NCBI GenBank assembly: GCA_011009095.1
Contig: VTPC01090685.1
Span: 9,869 to 73,868 of the forward strand
Reading direction: 5' to 3'
DNA length: 64,000 nt
From: Ignelater luminosus
Lineage: Eukaryota; Arthropoda; Insecta; Coleoptera; Elateridae
How positions within the stretch are numbered: position 1 is the stretch's first letter; each line of letters begins with the position of its first letter. Of this stretch, positions 35,730 to 46,654 are shown one piece after another. The position numbers and the translations under genes are program-made. The notes under the pieces were generated by a model. It saw nothing but the letters and a program-made list of their open reading frames with translations, was not told the DNA's origin and made no database searches.

Positions 35730-36074
35730 TAAAATATATAATAATAAAAATATAAAGAAAACAATTGCTGTGGCAAAAGACAAAGAGTTGAAAAAATCTA
35801 TTCATTTTTTTTATATTTTTATAATTCCTGGAATTTTCAATTGGCCAATTAATATTTTTTTTATTTCAATAATTAAATACTTAACCATGTTAAGGTATAA
35901 TTCTCCGGTGGAAAAACTAATATTTTTGAAACATCTCTAAAATCTTGTCATAAAGTCGCCGGGAAACTCGATGAATTTTGAATTTCTATCGTCTCTCAAA
36001 TTTTGCCGCCCCTCAAATCTTGCCGCCCTAGACCCGGACCTCGCGGGCCTAAATCTAAATCCATCACTGCCAGC

Positions 36075-37310
36075 AATTGGCAAATAGATACATATCAAAT
36101 CTTTCTATCGCATTTGGAGGTGTAGAAAACAGAAAAGCTTTCCCCTGCAATAGGCATGCCACGTTCTGTTTTTTTCTTCTTTTTTTACTAAATATTAGTT
36201 TTAATTTACTAATTTGATTTATGAAAAGATCCAGAAAAATTAGAGCGAACTAAGAGCCCAAGAGTTTTTTCTAAAATTAATTTCTGAGAAACTGAAGTTT
36301 ATCTCAATTTTATGATCACGCTGTATACGTCAACAAATGACGCTTGAAGAGTCTGAAATAGGAAAAGAATGAGAGCAAAAACAGAATATTTTTTACAGAA
36401 AATTAAAGCTCTTAGTATTTTAGATTTTACTGAAAAGGAGGTAGAACTTCAGATAGGATTTTCTATAAAAAAGATTTCACTATGATATTAAAAACAATTA
36501 GGTAAATCTAAGATTAAAATTTAAGCCGGACTTTCAAAATAATAAAAATGTTTTCTTCGCTTTGTATTCATCTTCGGACATTTTTTGTTTTATTATGTAT
36601 TAACAATACACCGAAAATTAGATATAAAAAGTTTTATTGCCGTTAAATAGCATCTTTACATGTGTTTATGACGAAAATTATTGCAGGTCGAATTGGAAAA
36701 AGTAGCATTGACCCCTCACAAATGTTTTTAGATACATTTACAATGTTGACGAATCTTGGTACATACGGAGCTCGTTATCACTTCTTATCGCATTCCAAAT
36801 TCGTCCGAGTTTGGTTCTCATAGAGAGAAGATAAGTTTTATATTTAATTTTAATATCTTGCTTTACCAGAAAAATGTTCATTTTCTTTTTTTTCCTTTTT
36901 TGCTGAAAACCCAGATTTTTTAATGTACTAATGTTATCTCTTTCTTAATTATCTTAACCTTTTATGTGTACTAAAAAATTTTTGATTACAAATAAATATA
37001 AATAAAAAGTTAAATTTATCAGCACAAAGTGTAGTTTTTATGTACGTACGTTACAAGTTAAAATTGCAAGTCGCGTGTATCATTTCAACATTGTGTTGTT
37101 TTGAATACTTCGAGATCATTTTGAAAAATTTTTCCAAATAAAATTAAACCGCAATTCATGAAATATGTCGAAAAGACCTGATCTAATAAAAGCTGAACGT
37201 TTAGACACAAAATTAGTCTTTTCTCAAGATCGGTTAAAGAAAAGTTCAACATCATTCGTTTTCGTTAAAAATTTTGATTTATCTGGTGAAGATTTACGAG
37301 TAATAGGGCT
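36075..37310. other. AT-rich noncoding DNA
   Basis: No coding segment recognised. This is the sequence between the nested hAT/mariner-like insertion and the Transib element. Confidence 0.5.
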
Positions 37311-37313
37311 AAC

Positions 37314-37318
37314 CGGCG
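37314..37318 (+). repeat. Target-site duplication of the Transib element, left
   Basis: CGGCG directly precedes the left terminus. The identical pentamer follows the right terminus at 39348-39352. A GC-rich 5-bp duplication is typical of Transib. Confidence 0.8.
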
Positions 37319-39347
37319 CACAGTGTTTCGTCTAGTACAAGCTAATTATTTTTCGGCATTTTTGCATTTATATCGATCGGTTAGGTAATATTATAAGAAC
37401 ATAAAGCATTTTTATTAATTTTTATTAATTACTACAAATTGAAATAGAGAGAATTGCCAAAAAAAATAGAAAAACTAAAAAAAATAATTTTATTTTATAC
37501 AAGAAACGATTTAGGTGGTAGCAAAATACAAATAAATACGAAAATACTTAATCTAAAAACCAATAATACAAAGAAATCAAAATAAAAATTACAAATTTAG
37601 GCAGCTTAAAATACCGATTGAATAAAAAATAATAATAAAATAATTCTATCACTAATCCTCGTCATCGGAATCGTCCGATGAATCAGGTATGTCTTCCTCA
37701 TTTTGGAGTAGATTTGGTAGTGGCAGAGGTCGAGACTCTATTGTAGGAGCTTAATCAGCTTTAAGACTTCTACGCACAATTTACCAGCCTTCTTTTTAGC
37801 AACCTCTTGGAGGCTATTGATCAAAGGATCAAATGTTATAATCAACTTGGAAGGTAAGTCTCTATTCGTGGCAATCGGAACAATTGCAGTTTTGATGACC
37901 TCTGTATTATGAATGAGTATTTAATGCCCAATGGCAGGCATATAATACCACGCATAGAGACTGAGATAAAGTTTTCTGGTGTCAAGACAGAGCTTGTTAA
38001 ATTCAACTAAATTTATCTCGGAACCAGAGGAGAATGTTCTCAATAATACATCAAATTGTTTAATAAGGGTAACATCCAATCCTGTTATCTGAGCACTCAA
38101 TTCAGGGTTGTTAAAAACGATGAGCAGTGTTTCTGCCATTTGTTGAACCAAATCCTCGTTTTGGTTTGTCCACAATCAGTCCCATTTTATGCTTGAATAG
38201 TTGTTTAATTTCCTCGAATCGTTGTTTTGCACTAGCCTTATTTTCAGCACTTCTAGCCTGCCATTTTTTTATATCTAACTTGTAGCTAATGTGTAAGAAG
38301 AATTTGAAACAACAAATCCACGCATGAAGTGTTGACAAACCAAAGCCAAAATGATCTTGGGAGTAGCACCACAAATGAAACACTTCTGTGAGGAAAGAGT
38401 TTCGGTCAAGGCGTTGCACACTTTTCCATCAGTCTTTGTCAGCAGAAGGTTATACTTGACAGAAATAAGAGAATCACCAGTACCACAAATTGTTGGAAGT
38501 AAATTGTTTATTTCTTCTTCTTCTGATAAGATGGAAACAACTCATGACCTACCTTCATAGACCACTCCCTAGCCTGCTTGTATGAGTGCGTTGTAGACTT
38601 AGAGTCTGTGTAATATGCTAATGCCTCATCCTCACTTAATTGTCTAGCACTCTCCAAAGAACTTGTATTCTTAAGACTGACGGAAGGACTTACATATTCT
38701 GGACTTTCACTAATTTTTCTGATCACTTTGGCAGTGTTTCTATTTCCTATCAAACGCACAGCTACTTCTGCAGCAGTCATCAACTCCCCAACACTACGCA
38801 ATGAACGAGGTCTTCAACTCGACGTTTCTTTGTTTTGAATGGTAACTTTTCAAAATCTTTTCGAGGTCTTCCTGCAGGAGTAGCATTTTGCAATAATGTA
38901 GAAGGTCGCGGCACGCTAGTATGTACGTGGAATTGAATGTCCTCAGCTTCCAACCAGCTTGTATTCTTAGTCATGAAACGATCCTTTGACTTTCCCACAG
39001 CAACCCATTTGGCAGCAATTTTCAATGAATAGCTAGCCAACTTAATTTTTATTTCTCTTTCAGAGTCCCCAGGAACATCATTAAAATTAAATTTAGTCGA
39101 AAGAAACCCGAAAAGACGAAAGTTTCTTTCGTCCTTTCCGTGTTTGAGCCATTCTTCTTCTTCTTACAATTGCACTTACCTCATTAGTTATCTTTTGAAC
39201 CACATGCTTTATCAATGTGGAATGTCAGACACAAACAATTCTTGGGAGAGCGTGTTTGCAGGTGTTGTTTACATTAGTTCATTACCCATTTCTTGAAATC
39301 TGAATATGACTTTTGTCCACCTAGTTTGTACTACATGAAACACTGTG
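37319..39347 (-). mobile_element. Transib transposon, internally deleted, with intact ends
   Basis: The left end CACAGTGTTTCGTCTAGTAC and the reverse complement of the right end, CACAGTGTTTCATGTAGTAC, match at 18 of 20 positions. The CGGCG duplication on both sides defines an element of 2029 bp. The minus strand carries a decayed Transib transposase. Transib is the superfamily from which the RAG1 recombinase core is thought to derive, and its ends resemble recombination signal heptamers. The transposase is too damaged to work, but the ends might still be bound in trans. Confidence 0.85.
37650..39110 (-). pseudogene. Transib (RAG1-related) transposase pseudogene
   Basis: Minus-strand blocks, in order: WLEAEDIQFHVHTSV and GRPRKDFEKLPFKTKKRR (near 38850-38900); SVGELMTAAEVAVRL and LSEDEALAYYTDSK (to 38508); then about 38490-38360 with a stretch ending TDGKVCNALTETL and KCFICGATPK; then FGLSTLHAWICC, YKLDIKKWQARS and GLIVDKPKRGFGSTNG; then QITGLDVTLIKQFDVLL and LYAWYYMPAIGH; and finally an acidic end SDDSDDED near 37665. 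The CxxCGAT motif matches the RAG1/Transib zinc-binding segment. The part that should hold the first catalytic aspartate (between 38508 and 38490) and the segment with the catalytic glutamate are missing. Frameshifts occur near 38800, 38350 and 38110. Family naming is by remembered motifs plus the diagnostic ends. Confidence 0.8.
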
Positions 39348-39352
39348 CGGCG
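39348..39352 (+). repeat. Target-site duplication of the Transib element, right
   Basis: CGGCG directly follows the CACTGTG right terminus and equals the left flanking pentamer. Confidence 0.8.
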
Positions 39353-39569
39353 GCGTCCAGACAAACTAAGTTTGCCGTCTCCCATTCAGAACAAAAATTA
39401 TAATTTTTGTTAAAAGTGAAAATTTCTCTTCCCTTATGTTTAGATTATTTCTAATGATTAATAAAAATTAGAAAAAACCAATTTATAGTAAAATTGAATA
39501 TTGTATGAGGATGGTGAACGCAAAGTACAAGATATTTTCCTATTGAAAACTAACCTTGGTTTGTGATTT

Positions 39570-39860
39570 CCTTAGGACCAATTGCGGTGGTCTACTCTTA
39601 ATAGTGGCCTATAGTTATGCTTCTTTTTCTAATACGTTACTTGCGGTGGTTCATGGTAGGTTTTACCTCCCAGTGGTCCGACTCTACCTTCCAACAAGTC
39701 ACCTGTGGTGGCCCGCTTCTAATCGTCAAGTGGAGTTCTTCTCTCTCAGGGTCAACTACTGTGATCTACCATCAGACTGTACCTTTCAACCAGTCACCTG
39801 TAATGGTAGCCCCTAGTCAACTTCACCTTTTAACAGGCCATGGTTGCTCACCAGCTTATT
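39570..39860 (+). repeat. Degenerate minisatellite-like repeat
   Basis: Related blocks recur: ACCTTCCAACAAGTCACCTG near 39690, ACCTTTCAACCAGTCACCTG near 39779 and CACCTTTTAACAGGCCATGG near 39825. TGCGGTGGT-type segments near 39580 and 39640 also recur. Spacing is roughly 45-90 bases with strong divergence. Overlapping open frames here are a by-product of the repeat, not a gene. Confidence 0.5.
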
Positions 39861-39889
39861 TGCTATGTTGTTTTAAAGCTTTTCACAGA

Positions 39890-41460
39890 TAGTATGAATT
39901 TGAATCTAATGGAACTTACAATAATAAACACTCAGTAGGTGGACAAAAGGAGTGCAAACCAAACTATTGACATTAAGATGACTTATAAGGCATAAGACAT
40001 TTTGTTGACATTCACATCTTGAGATTTGAGTTTCCTCATTTATTTCACTTCTTCACGGATACCTTCAGTGACTTTTGTCAATGCACTTGTCTTTTGATTC
40101 TTTCAATATTTTGTAAACTGGGGATGAATCTAACTGGAGAAATCATCATCAATACTTTGTTAAAGACATCCCACGAATACTGTCTGGAAATGAACGCCAT
40201 CTCTAGATAGATGAAACAAACTCAGAAATTCTTCTGCTTCATTTCCAGGTTTACCATTGCAAACTTATGGCTTACAAACTATTATTATTAGTTTGGATGA
40301 GTTTTAGTGGCTTCTTTTTCTCAAGTAACTCGACAAAATCATCAATACTAAAATCTGTGATTTAAAACTTTCATTACATCCAACAAGCTCAACTACTAAA
40401 TGTTTCCTGAAAAAAAATTTAACATTAGTTTTCTCCTACAAAAACAGAAACTAAAGACGATTCTAACCTGGTGGACCATCACTGACGATTCCATTACAGT
40501 TCCATTTTAAGTCTTTTTCGCCTCTTTATTACAAGAGGCGGAAAATAGTTAGCTAAATAAAAATGTAAAACTCCTTAAAGTAATTTAATAGCATAGGTTT
40601 TTGCATGATACTGAAGGCATGGTTTTTGGTTTAGAGGTAATCATGAGTAACGCAAAAAATTTATTAATCTATGTTAAATTTCGCATTTAATTATTTCATT
40701 AATCAGAACTAATTGTTTGCAAAATCCGGCTCAGTGGACCGTAAAATAAGCACCCAAGGTTTCTGTATCTTAAAATAGAGTAAAACTCGATGAAAACTTT
40801 AATAGGTTACTTGTAAAGGGGTTCTACAAAATTTCTTTTGGAATGTTAGTGGCTTGAACAGATATCTCTTAAATCTAGAAGAATAATTTGCATATAAATC
40901 CCCTTTCTAATCTTAATTAATAACTAGAAATAACTTATCTCAGTCTTGATTTATTTTAAGAATGAATTGATTATGTTTCTGTTCTAATTAATATTCATTA
41001 TCAGTAACGGTTTGTTTTGATATTTTTTTTAAAGTAAATCTATGTTAAGTTATATCTAATTAAGAAAACGACATATTAGTCATCTACAACATTTTTATTA
41101 AAAAAACATCCTTATTTTCACGAAGAAAATAATTTATAACATAAATAACTAAAACAAACAAGAACAGTTTTGAGAATTCAAAAATTTTCCTTGTATGATC
41201 ATCGCATTCTTAAAATTGTACGTATTAACATTTAAGTACGTATCCTACTTAAGTACTTATAGCAAAGTCTAATTACGAATCTAATACCAGTGTTAATGTC
41301 TATGTAACTTAAATAATTTAAAAAACGATAAATTAACTTCTACTTTTTTTTTAATTTTCTCCGCTACTATTTTAGTCATGATAAATCTATAAAATAAAAA
41401 AATGTTGTCTTTTTAAAAGATCCACAGTATGTTAAATCGTTAATCTTACATATTCAACAA
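39890..41460. other. Intergenic DNA and 3' flank of the 692-residue LRR gene
   Basis: No coding segment recognised. A minus-strand AATAAA at 41094-41099 is a possible polyadenylation signal for the LRR gene, giving a 3' UTR of about 370 bases. Confidence 0.4.
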
Positions 41461-41467
41461 AAAATAA

Positions 41468-43598
41468 CTAGAAACTGCTTTCAATAACATTCCTATTTTC
41501 AGTGTTCGGACGTAATTCATCCTCTGAATCGCTGACATCAGTATTTGCGTGCGAAAGCGATGCAACCGATTGGGTTTCTGAAACACTAGCCTTATTTTCA
41601 TGCCTGCTTCTCCTTCTTTTTCTACGCAACTTTGTTCTTCGAGATGAGATATCTGGATGACTAGAATGTAAAGAATGTAAGCTGCGGTGGCTTCCGGCTA
41701 GGCTAGAACAAGATACATTTAAACGTGGCATTGAAACGGCTTCCGCATATGAGGGTGGCGTTTGTAATTCTCTAGGATCTGGTGCATTTCTGTTCATTGA
41801 TTCTCTACTGTATTGTAGATTTCGTTGGTGTATTCGTCGAAGACGCTCTCGGGCTTCTTCACGTTCTTGTTCTTGAGCCTCTCTTTGTCGCGTCGCTTTA
41901 CGATGATACACATGTCTTATTGATATTACTATGCAGCATAAAAAGGTCATAAGTATCACTAACAATAGAGAATATACCCACATAGTATCGCTGCGAGGCC
42001 CTTCTGGAGCAAACCACACTTCTTGGCACGCACCTTCCCAGCTGAAACCTGCTAAATTCTCTGGTGATCTACAACGTAAAGTTGAAGTCGATGATATTTC
42101 ATAATACACCCACGTGTAGAGTTCACGAAAATCATTTGAATTACAATCGCAAAACCAAGAGTTATCGTGTAATTTAACATCTGTTATTCTGTGGAAAAAC
42201 GAAGGTTTTATTCCTGACACCAGACGGTTTCCTGAAAGATTCAAGTTGCGTAAGCGACCCATGCTGATAAATGTTAAATTGTTTAATGTGTAAATCCTAC
42301 ACATGCTGAAATCCAACACACTTAATTCGTCTGCTTGTAATCTGTTCGGTATGTGGGATATTAAATTGCGAGACAGATTTAATTTTTGTAATTTCGGCAT
42401 CATAATCAGACTGTCTCTATTAATTTCTTGTATTTCACAAACGCTTAAATCCAGCCATCTTAAAGATTCAATAATTAATTGTCCCACTTTACTTAAATAA
42501 TTTCTCGACAAATTCAGTTTATGGAGTTTCATATTACTCATAAATGTTTCAGGATCGATGGCGGATATTGTGTTAACTGAAAGATCAATGCTTTCAACAG
42601 ATTTTAAACCATGAAAAGCTTTTACGTCCAGTTTCATTATGGCATTATTAGATAAATCTACAACGTGAACTGAAGGGAAAGAGGCGAAACTGTTAGCTGG
42701 AATGTGCCGCAAGTGGTTACCTTTAAAATAAACTTTTGTAAGATTAGGAAGACTGCTTGCAGGTACACTCTCTAGATTACAGTGGGATAAGTCTAGAAAT
42801 TTTAAGGAGTTAGATCTAGAACTGAATTTCTTAAGTTGATAATTTCTTGCAAGTATTAATTCTTCTAAAGAAGTTAGTTCTGTAAAGGCGTCGGGCTGAA
42901 TTCTTTGTAAATTGCATTGCGAGAGATCTAAAGTATGCAATTTTTTTGATTTAATTTGCGTGTTTAACGCAATCAACGGATTCTGGGATAGAAATAATCT
43001 TTTTAAATTCGTCGTTCCTAAGAGAACGTCTCCCAGTAAATTTGAAATCGAACAATTTATTAAATAAAGTGTTTCCAACGAGTCACTTTTAAGAGGGTAG
43101 TCTTCTATTATGTCTGGGAATCCTCTTAAAGAATTAAACGAAAGGTCCAACTCAAACAGCAAAGGTGTATGACTTAATGCATCTGTATGTATATCTCTCC
43201 AATCTGTTAATAAATTATGCGATAGGACTAATTCTTCTAAAGCGTCTAAACCTTGTAAAGATGTGCTATCGAGGTAGGTTAGTTTGTTGTGAGATAGGTT
43301 AAGGTATCGAAGTAATTTATACGTAGATATATTTTTAGGAACGGACTCAAAATTATTTTGCGAAATATCCAATCGTAAAACCTAAAAAACGAAAGAAATA
43401 ATTTATCTTATCTTATAATCTTCGCAATGTTACCTCTGAATATATACCAAGGGGTAATTCAGTAAGTTCATTATTTCGACAGTTTGCTGAAACATCCGAA
43501 GCTTTACATATGCATATTTTCGGACATTCTAATATTTTTGCTTGTACCAAGTGCAAGATAAACGAAAGATACAAAACTCCATTAAACGTGCCTAGCAT
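41468..43598 (-). CDS. LRR type I transmembrane protein with PPSY tail motif, 692 residues, two coding exons
   Basis: Exon 1 (43434-43598) encodes 55 residues: a signal peptide (about 1-20) and an LRR N-cap (CPKICIC plus a fourth cysteine). A 52-bp phase-0 intron (43382-43433) follows, with donor CAGAG/GTAACA and acceptor GTTTTTTAG/GTTTTA. Exon 2 (41468-43381) encodes about 15 LRRs with repeated LxxLxLSxNxL motifs, a canonical LRR C-cap (WFCDCNSNDF to EGACQ), one membrane helix (about 522-543) and a 149-residue cytoplasmic tail. The tail has a charged segment rich in R and E, a TPPSYAEAV motif (PPxY, about 597-600) that can bind WW domains of Nedd4-type ligases, a basic run and a Ser-rich end. 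The likely site is the cell surface. A strong acceptor at 43635 shows that the 5' UTR is also spliced. The specific orthologue is not recognised. Confidence 0.92.
43382..43433 (-). other. 52-bp phase-0 intron of the 692-residue LRR gene
   Basis: The consensus donor (GAG/GTAACA) and pyrimidine-rich acceptor (TCGTTTTTTAG) join two open frames exactly between codons. This restores the usual run-on from N-cap to first LRR (VLRLDISQNNF). Confidence 0.9.
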
Positions 43599-43634
43599 AT
43601 TTATTCATTTATTGAATGTTATATTAGGGAAGTT

Positions 43635-44350
43635 CTGAAATTAAACCAGTTCAGTTGTTTAGGAAGAACAAACGGCAACTGACACAACAGATAACAAACA
43701 CTACATACCGCAAATTCTTAATTTAACCAAAGTTATCCCTTTTATTCATCGACCGCACACTGATTATGCTGCGGTTAGTTGTTTGTGGTGTTTAAATTAA
43801 TACATTTATATCGCACCGAGCTGCGAGTCAACATCAGATTAGAATCCATGTAGCTGACTACACTTAAATAGATAAGATGGGCCCTCCCTGCCGCCGTGCG
43901 GCCAATATACCAACTGCTTATCGGTAAAATTATCAGTAAAACTTGCAACACCTCCAATGTGTAACAAAAACACTCCGATGTCAACCAGATAACGACGTGA
44001 AGAGCCTGACTAAGAATAATTACAAAAACTGAGATACAATTTGTTGTAGACCCAAACAGTGGCGTAACAATAATTATGGCGAGTTTATTCCACAATCGTT
44101 TGATCCCGTACTTTTGTCCATCTTTATATTAATATATACGGTATGTACTTATGAATTCAATAGACGCTTTAGTTTCATCTTGTTTATATACTTTCAAGAA
44201 ATTCAGAAAGTTATTGCAATCTGATGCGTTCCGGATTCGATCGTTTACCAATTATGTTTAACTAGGTATAACGTTTCAAAGAAGGAAAGTAATGCTTTAC
44301 ACAAGACACAAAGTATTTGTATATTCTAAATTTTCCATTTTAAATACTGT
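43635..44350 (-). promoter_or_regulatory. 5' UTR intron acceptor and upstream region of the LRR gene
   Basis: On the minus strand TGGTTTAATTTCAG/AACTTCCC forms a good acceptor with its AG at 43636-43635. The exon begins at 43634, 36 bases before the ATG. A GC-richer patch at about 43870-43930 may contain the promoter or first exon. The donor and transcription start are not identified. Confidence 0.4.
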
Positions 44351-44762
44351 ATGTAATATATACAGTGTGGAATAAATTATATATTTTCAGTACCAATAAA
44401 CCAGTATTTTTAATCTTGCTCATTATGATTTACCTTGCATGTTTGTGACGTTATCACTCGGAACTGATGCATTTTTTTTAAAATGGAATAGTACATTTTT
44501 AATTTTATTTTTGAATAGTAGTCTAAAAGACCTGTCCAACAAACTACATTAGATACTTTTATTTACAACAGTTCTTGAAATATTGACACTTTTATGAAAA
44601 CAAGAATGTTTGTAATAAAAATCGTAAAAACGTTTTTAATAATAATTTCGAAAAAAAAATTACTATCGTAACAAATACTCAAAATGTTTGCCGTTAACTT
44701 GTTGACACGCTTCCCAAAAGTTGTGCAATATGTTACGTGTTATTCCTCTAATTTCTATTGTA

Positions 44763-46059
44763 CGAGGGCGGTTCAATAAGTACCCGTGTTAGAAATGAAG
44801 ACACAATTTTTTTCAAAAATTTTTTTTTATTTTTCAACATAGTCTCCTTTTAGAAATATACACTTCTCCCAACGTTCCTGCCATTTCTTTAACCCCTCCA
44901 AAAAATAGGATTTGTCGAACTCTCCAAAATACGCCTCTATCTCGGCGATGACTTCCTCGTTTGAGCTAAATTTTTTTCCCGCGAGCCATTTCTTCATGTT
45001 AGGAAACAAGAAAAAGTCGCAGGGAGCCAGATCGGGTGAATACGGTGGGTGCGGCAGCAATTCATAACGCAATTCATGCAGTTTGGCGGCGACAACTCCG
45101 GATGAATGTGCTGGTGCGTTATCGTGGTGAAACAGCACCTTCTTTTTCGCCAAATGCGGCCGTGTCTCCTTCAATTTTTTGTCGAAGCTGTCTAATAACT
45201 CACTGTAGTATTGTCCAGTGATCGTTCTTCCTTTTTCTAAAAAATCCATGAGGATGACGCCGTTCGCATCCCAAAAAATCGTCGCCATGACCTTTCCGGC
45301 CGATGGAACCATCTTCGCCTTCTTTGGAGCAGATTCACCGGGAGAAATCCATTGTTTTGATTGTTGCTTAGTTTCTGGTGTGTAATGATGAATCCAGGTT
45401 TCATCAACGGTGACAACTCGACGCAAAAACTCCTTCGGATTTCGCTTAAATTGCTCCAAACACGGCTTCGAAGTTAACAGGCGCATCCGCTTGTTGTCCA
45501 ACGTTAGCAATCGCGGCACCCATCGCGCCGACAATTTTTTCATCGCCAACTTATCATGTAAAATATTAATTGCCGTTCTGGTCGACACACCTACGGCCTC
45601 TGCTACTTCACGCACTTTCGTTCGTCGATCAGCGAGAATCATGTCGTGGACTTTTTGAATGATTTCCTCGGTAACCACGTCTGCTGGGCGTCCTAGTCGC
45701 TCCTCATCAAAACGGATGTTCGCCCACGTTTAAATTCGTTGAACCAATATCTAACTGTGGTCATAGATGGCGAAGTGTCCCCATAAACAGCATCCAACTT
45801 TGCTTTTATCTCCTCGCATTTTTTCCCATCCAAAAACAGAAAGCGAATTACCGAACGATACTGCTCTTTTTCCATCTTAGCTAAAATCACGAAACACGTC
45901 TTACTCAAATGGCTGTCAAATCCAAACTAACCTATCAATCAGTCTGCAATTTGTTATACCGTCGTTTGATACTTGGCAGCACACGATGATAACTTCCAAC
46001 CAACTTCCCTCAGGAACGCCTTCTGTCGTCAAACACGGGTACTTACTGAACCGCCCTTG
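44763..46059 (-). mobile_element. mariner element, family B copy 1
   Basis: TA flanks (44761-44762 and 46060-46061). The inverted ends read CGAGGGCGGTTCAATAAGTA at the left and TACTTACTGAACCGCCCTTG at the right. The length is 1297 bp. It is nearly identical to copy 2 at 50020-51312, so both are young insertions. It is nested in a mariner-like element. Confidence 0.95.
44827..45875 (-). pseudogene. mariner transposase (family B), single-base frameshift
   Basis: Starts MEKEQYRSVIRFLFLDG and runs to KGDYVEK. It has the HTH region, linker WVPRLLTLDNKRMRLL and catalytic motifs VDETWIHHYTPETK, HHDNAPAHSS and YSPDLAPCDFFLFP with 34 residues between the last two aspartates. Compared with copy 2, one A is missing in an A-run near 45715 (the FDEERPGRP region), which breaks the frame after GRTSV. 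The remaining 283 codons are open. It is otherwise intact. Confidence 0.93.
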
Positions 46060-46654
46060 TAATCCGTTCCTTCAAATCATCTAAATCTTGAGATTTTGTT
46101 TTATATACTTTGTTTTTTAAATAACCCCAAAGAAAAAACTCCAATGGAGTTACGTCTGGTGATCTAGCTGGCCATTCCAGGAAACCTCGTCTTCCAATCC
46201 ACCTGTTTGGAGAAACATCATCCAAGTATTCTCGAACTGTATGCGCATAATGAGCTGGTGCTCTATCCTATTGAACCCAAATGGTGTGATTATTATTAAA
46301 AACATTTTACGATTTGTATTGCAAACATTCTTGTTTTCCATAGAAGTGTAAATATCTCAAGAACTGTTAAAAATAAAAGTATCCAATGTAGTTTGTTGAA
46401 GAGGTCTTTTAGAGTACTATTCAAAAATAAGATTAAAAATGTACCCTTCCATTTAAAAAAAATGCATGTGACGTTATCACTGGGAAATTATTCTTGTACT
46501 TTCCACACTGTATATTACTGCGTTGTATTTATTTCTTTTTCTTTGTTTTTTGAAAATTGCTGAATATACAGATGTAGTCAAATTAACACAAACACTTTAT
46601 TCATTTCAAATAGAAATAGATTAACACATAAGTATAATACTTGAAACTTAGTTA

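Larger units (their letters stand above)
34135..36069. mobile_element. hAT-like nonautonomous shell hosting a nested element
   Basis: The left end (CAGAAGCGGATTTAGG, then CCGCCCTAGGCC) is the inverse of the right end, which reads TTGCCGCCCTAGACC and then CTAAATCCATCACTG. This gives termini of CAGTGATGGATTTAG type like the hAT end at 27918. Nearly all of the interior is the 34209-35729 element, so the shell itself is only about 400 bases with no coding capacity. A matching 8-bp target duplication was not seen. Confidence 0.55.
44665..46225 (-). pseudogene. Transposase C-terminal remnant, interrupted by a mariner
   Basis: Before the insertion (46061-46225, minus) it reads WIGRRGFLEWPARSPDVTPL, EFFLWGYLKNKVY and LDDLKERITRAV. 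After the insertion (44665-44760) the same frame direction continues with EIRGITRNILHNFWEACQQV and NGKHFEYLL. The third catalytic segment (SPDVTPLEF) is present; everything N-terminal is gone. Confidence 0.75.
44361..46512 (-). mobile_element. Mariner-like element with roughly 200-bp inverted repeats, split by a mariner
   Basis: The left end TACAGTGTGGAATAA and the right end CTTTCCACACTGTA are inverse, with TA on both flanks. The match continues inward for about 200 bases (44361-44640 against 46310-46512), including shared blocks such as GTGACGTTATCACT. A C-terminal transposase remnant on the minus strand is cut by mariner B copy 1 at 44763-46059. The N-terminal coding half is already deleted. 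The same architecture is seen in the element at 34209-35729. Confidence 0.8.

Noticed and set aside
37326-37345. GTTTCGTC near the Transib left end as a ribozyme piece
   Set aside because: It is part of the terminal inverted repeat and has no ribozyme core around it.
43775-44095. 106-codon minus frame upstream of the 692-residue LRR gene
   Set aside because: Hydrophobic, low-information text in a promoter-like region with no domain; not supported as a gene.
45036-45658. Plus-strand frames inside the mariner copies (also at 50293-50915 and 33493-33833)
   Set aside because: Antisense shadows of the transposase genes, repeated identically in each copy.
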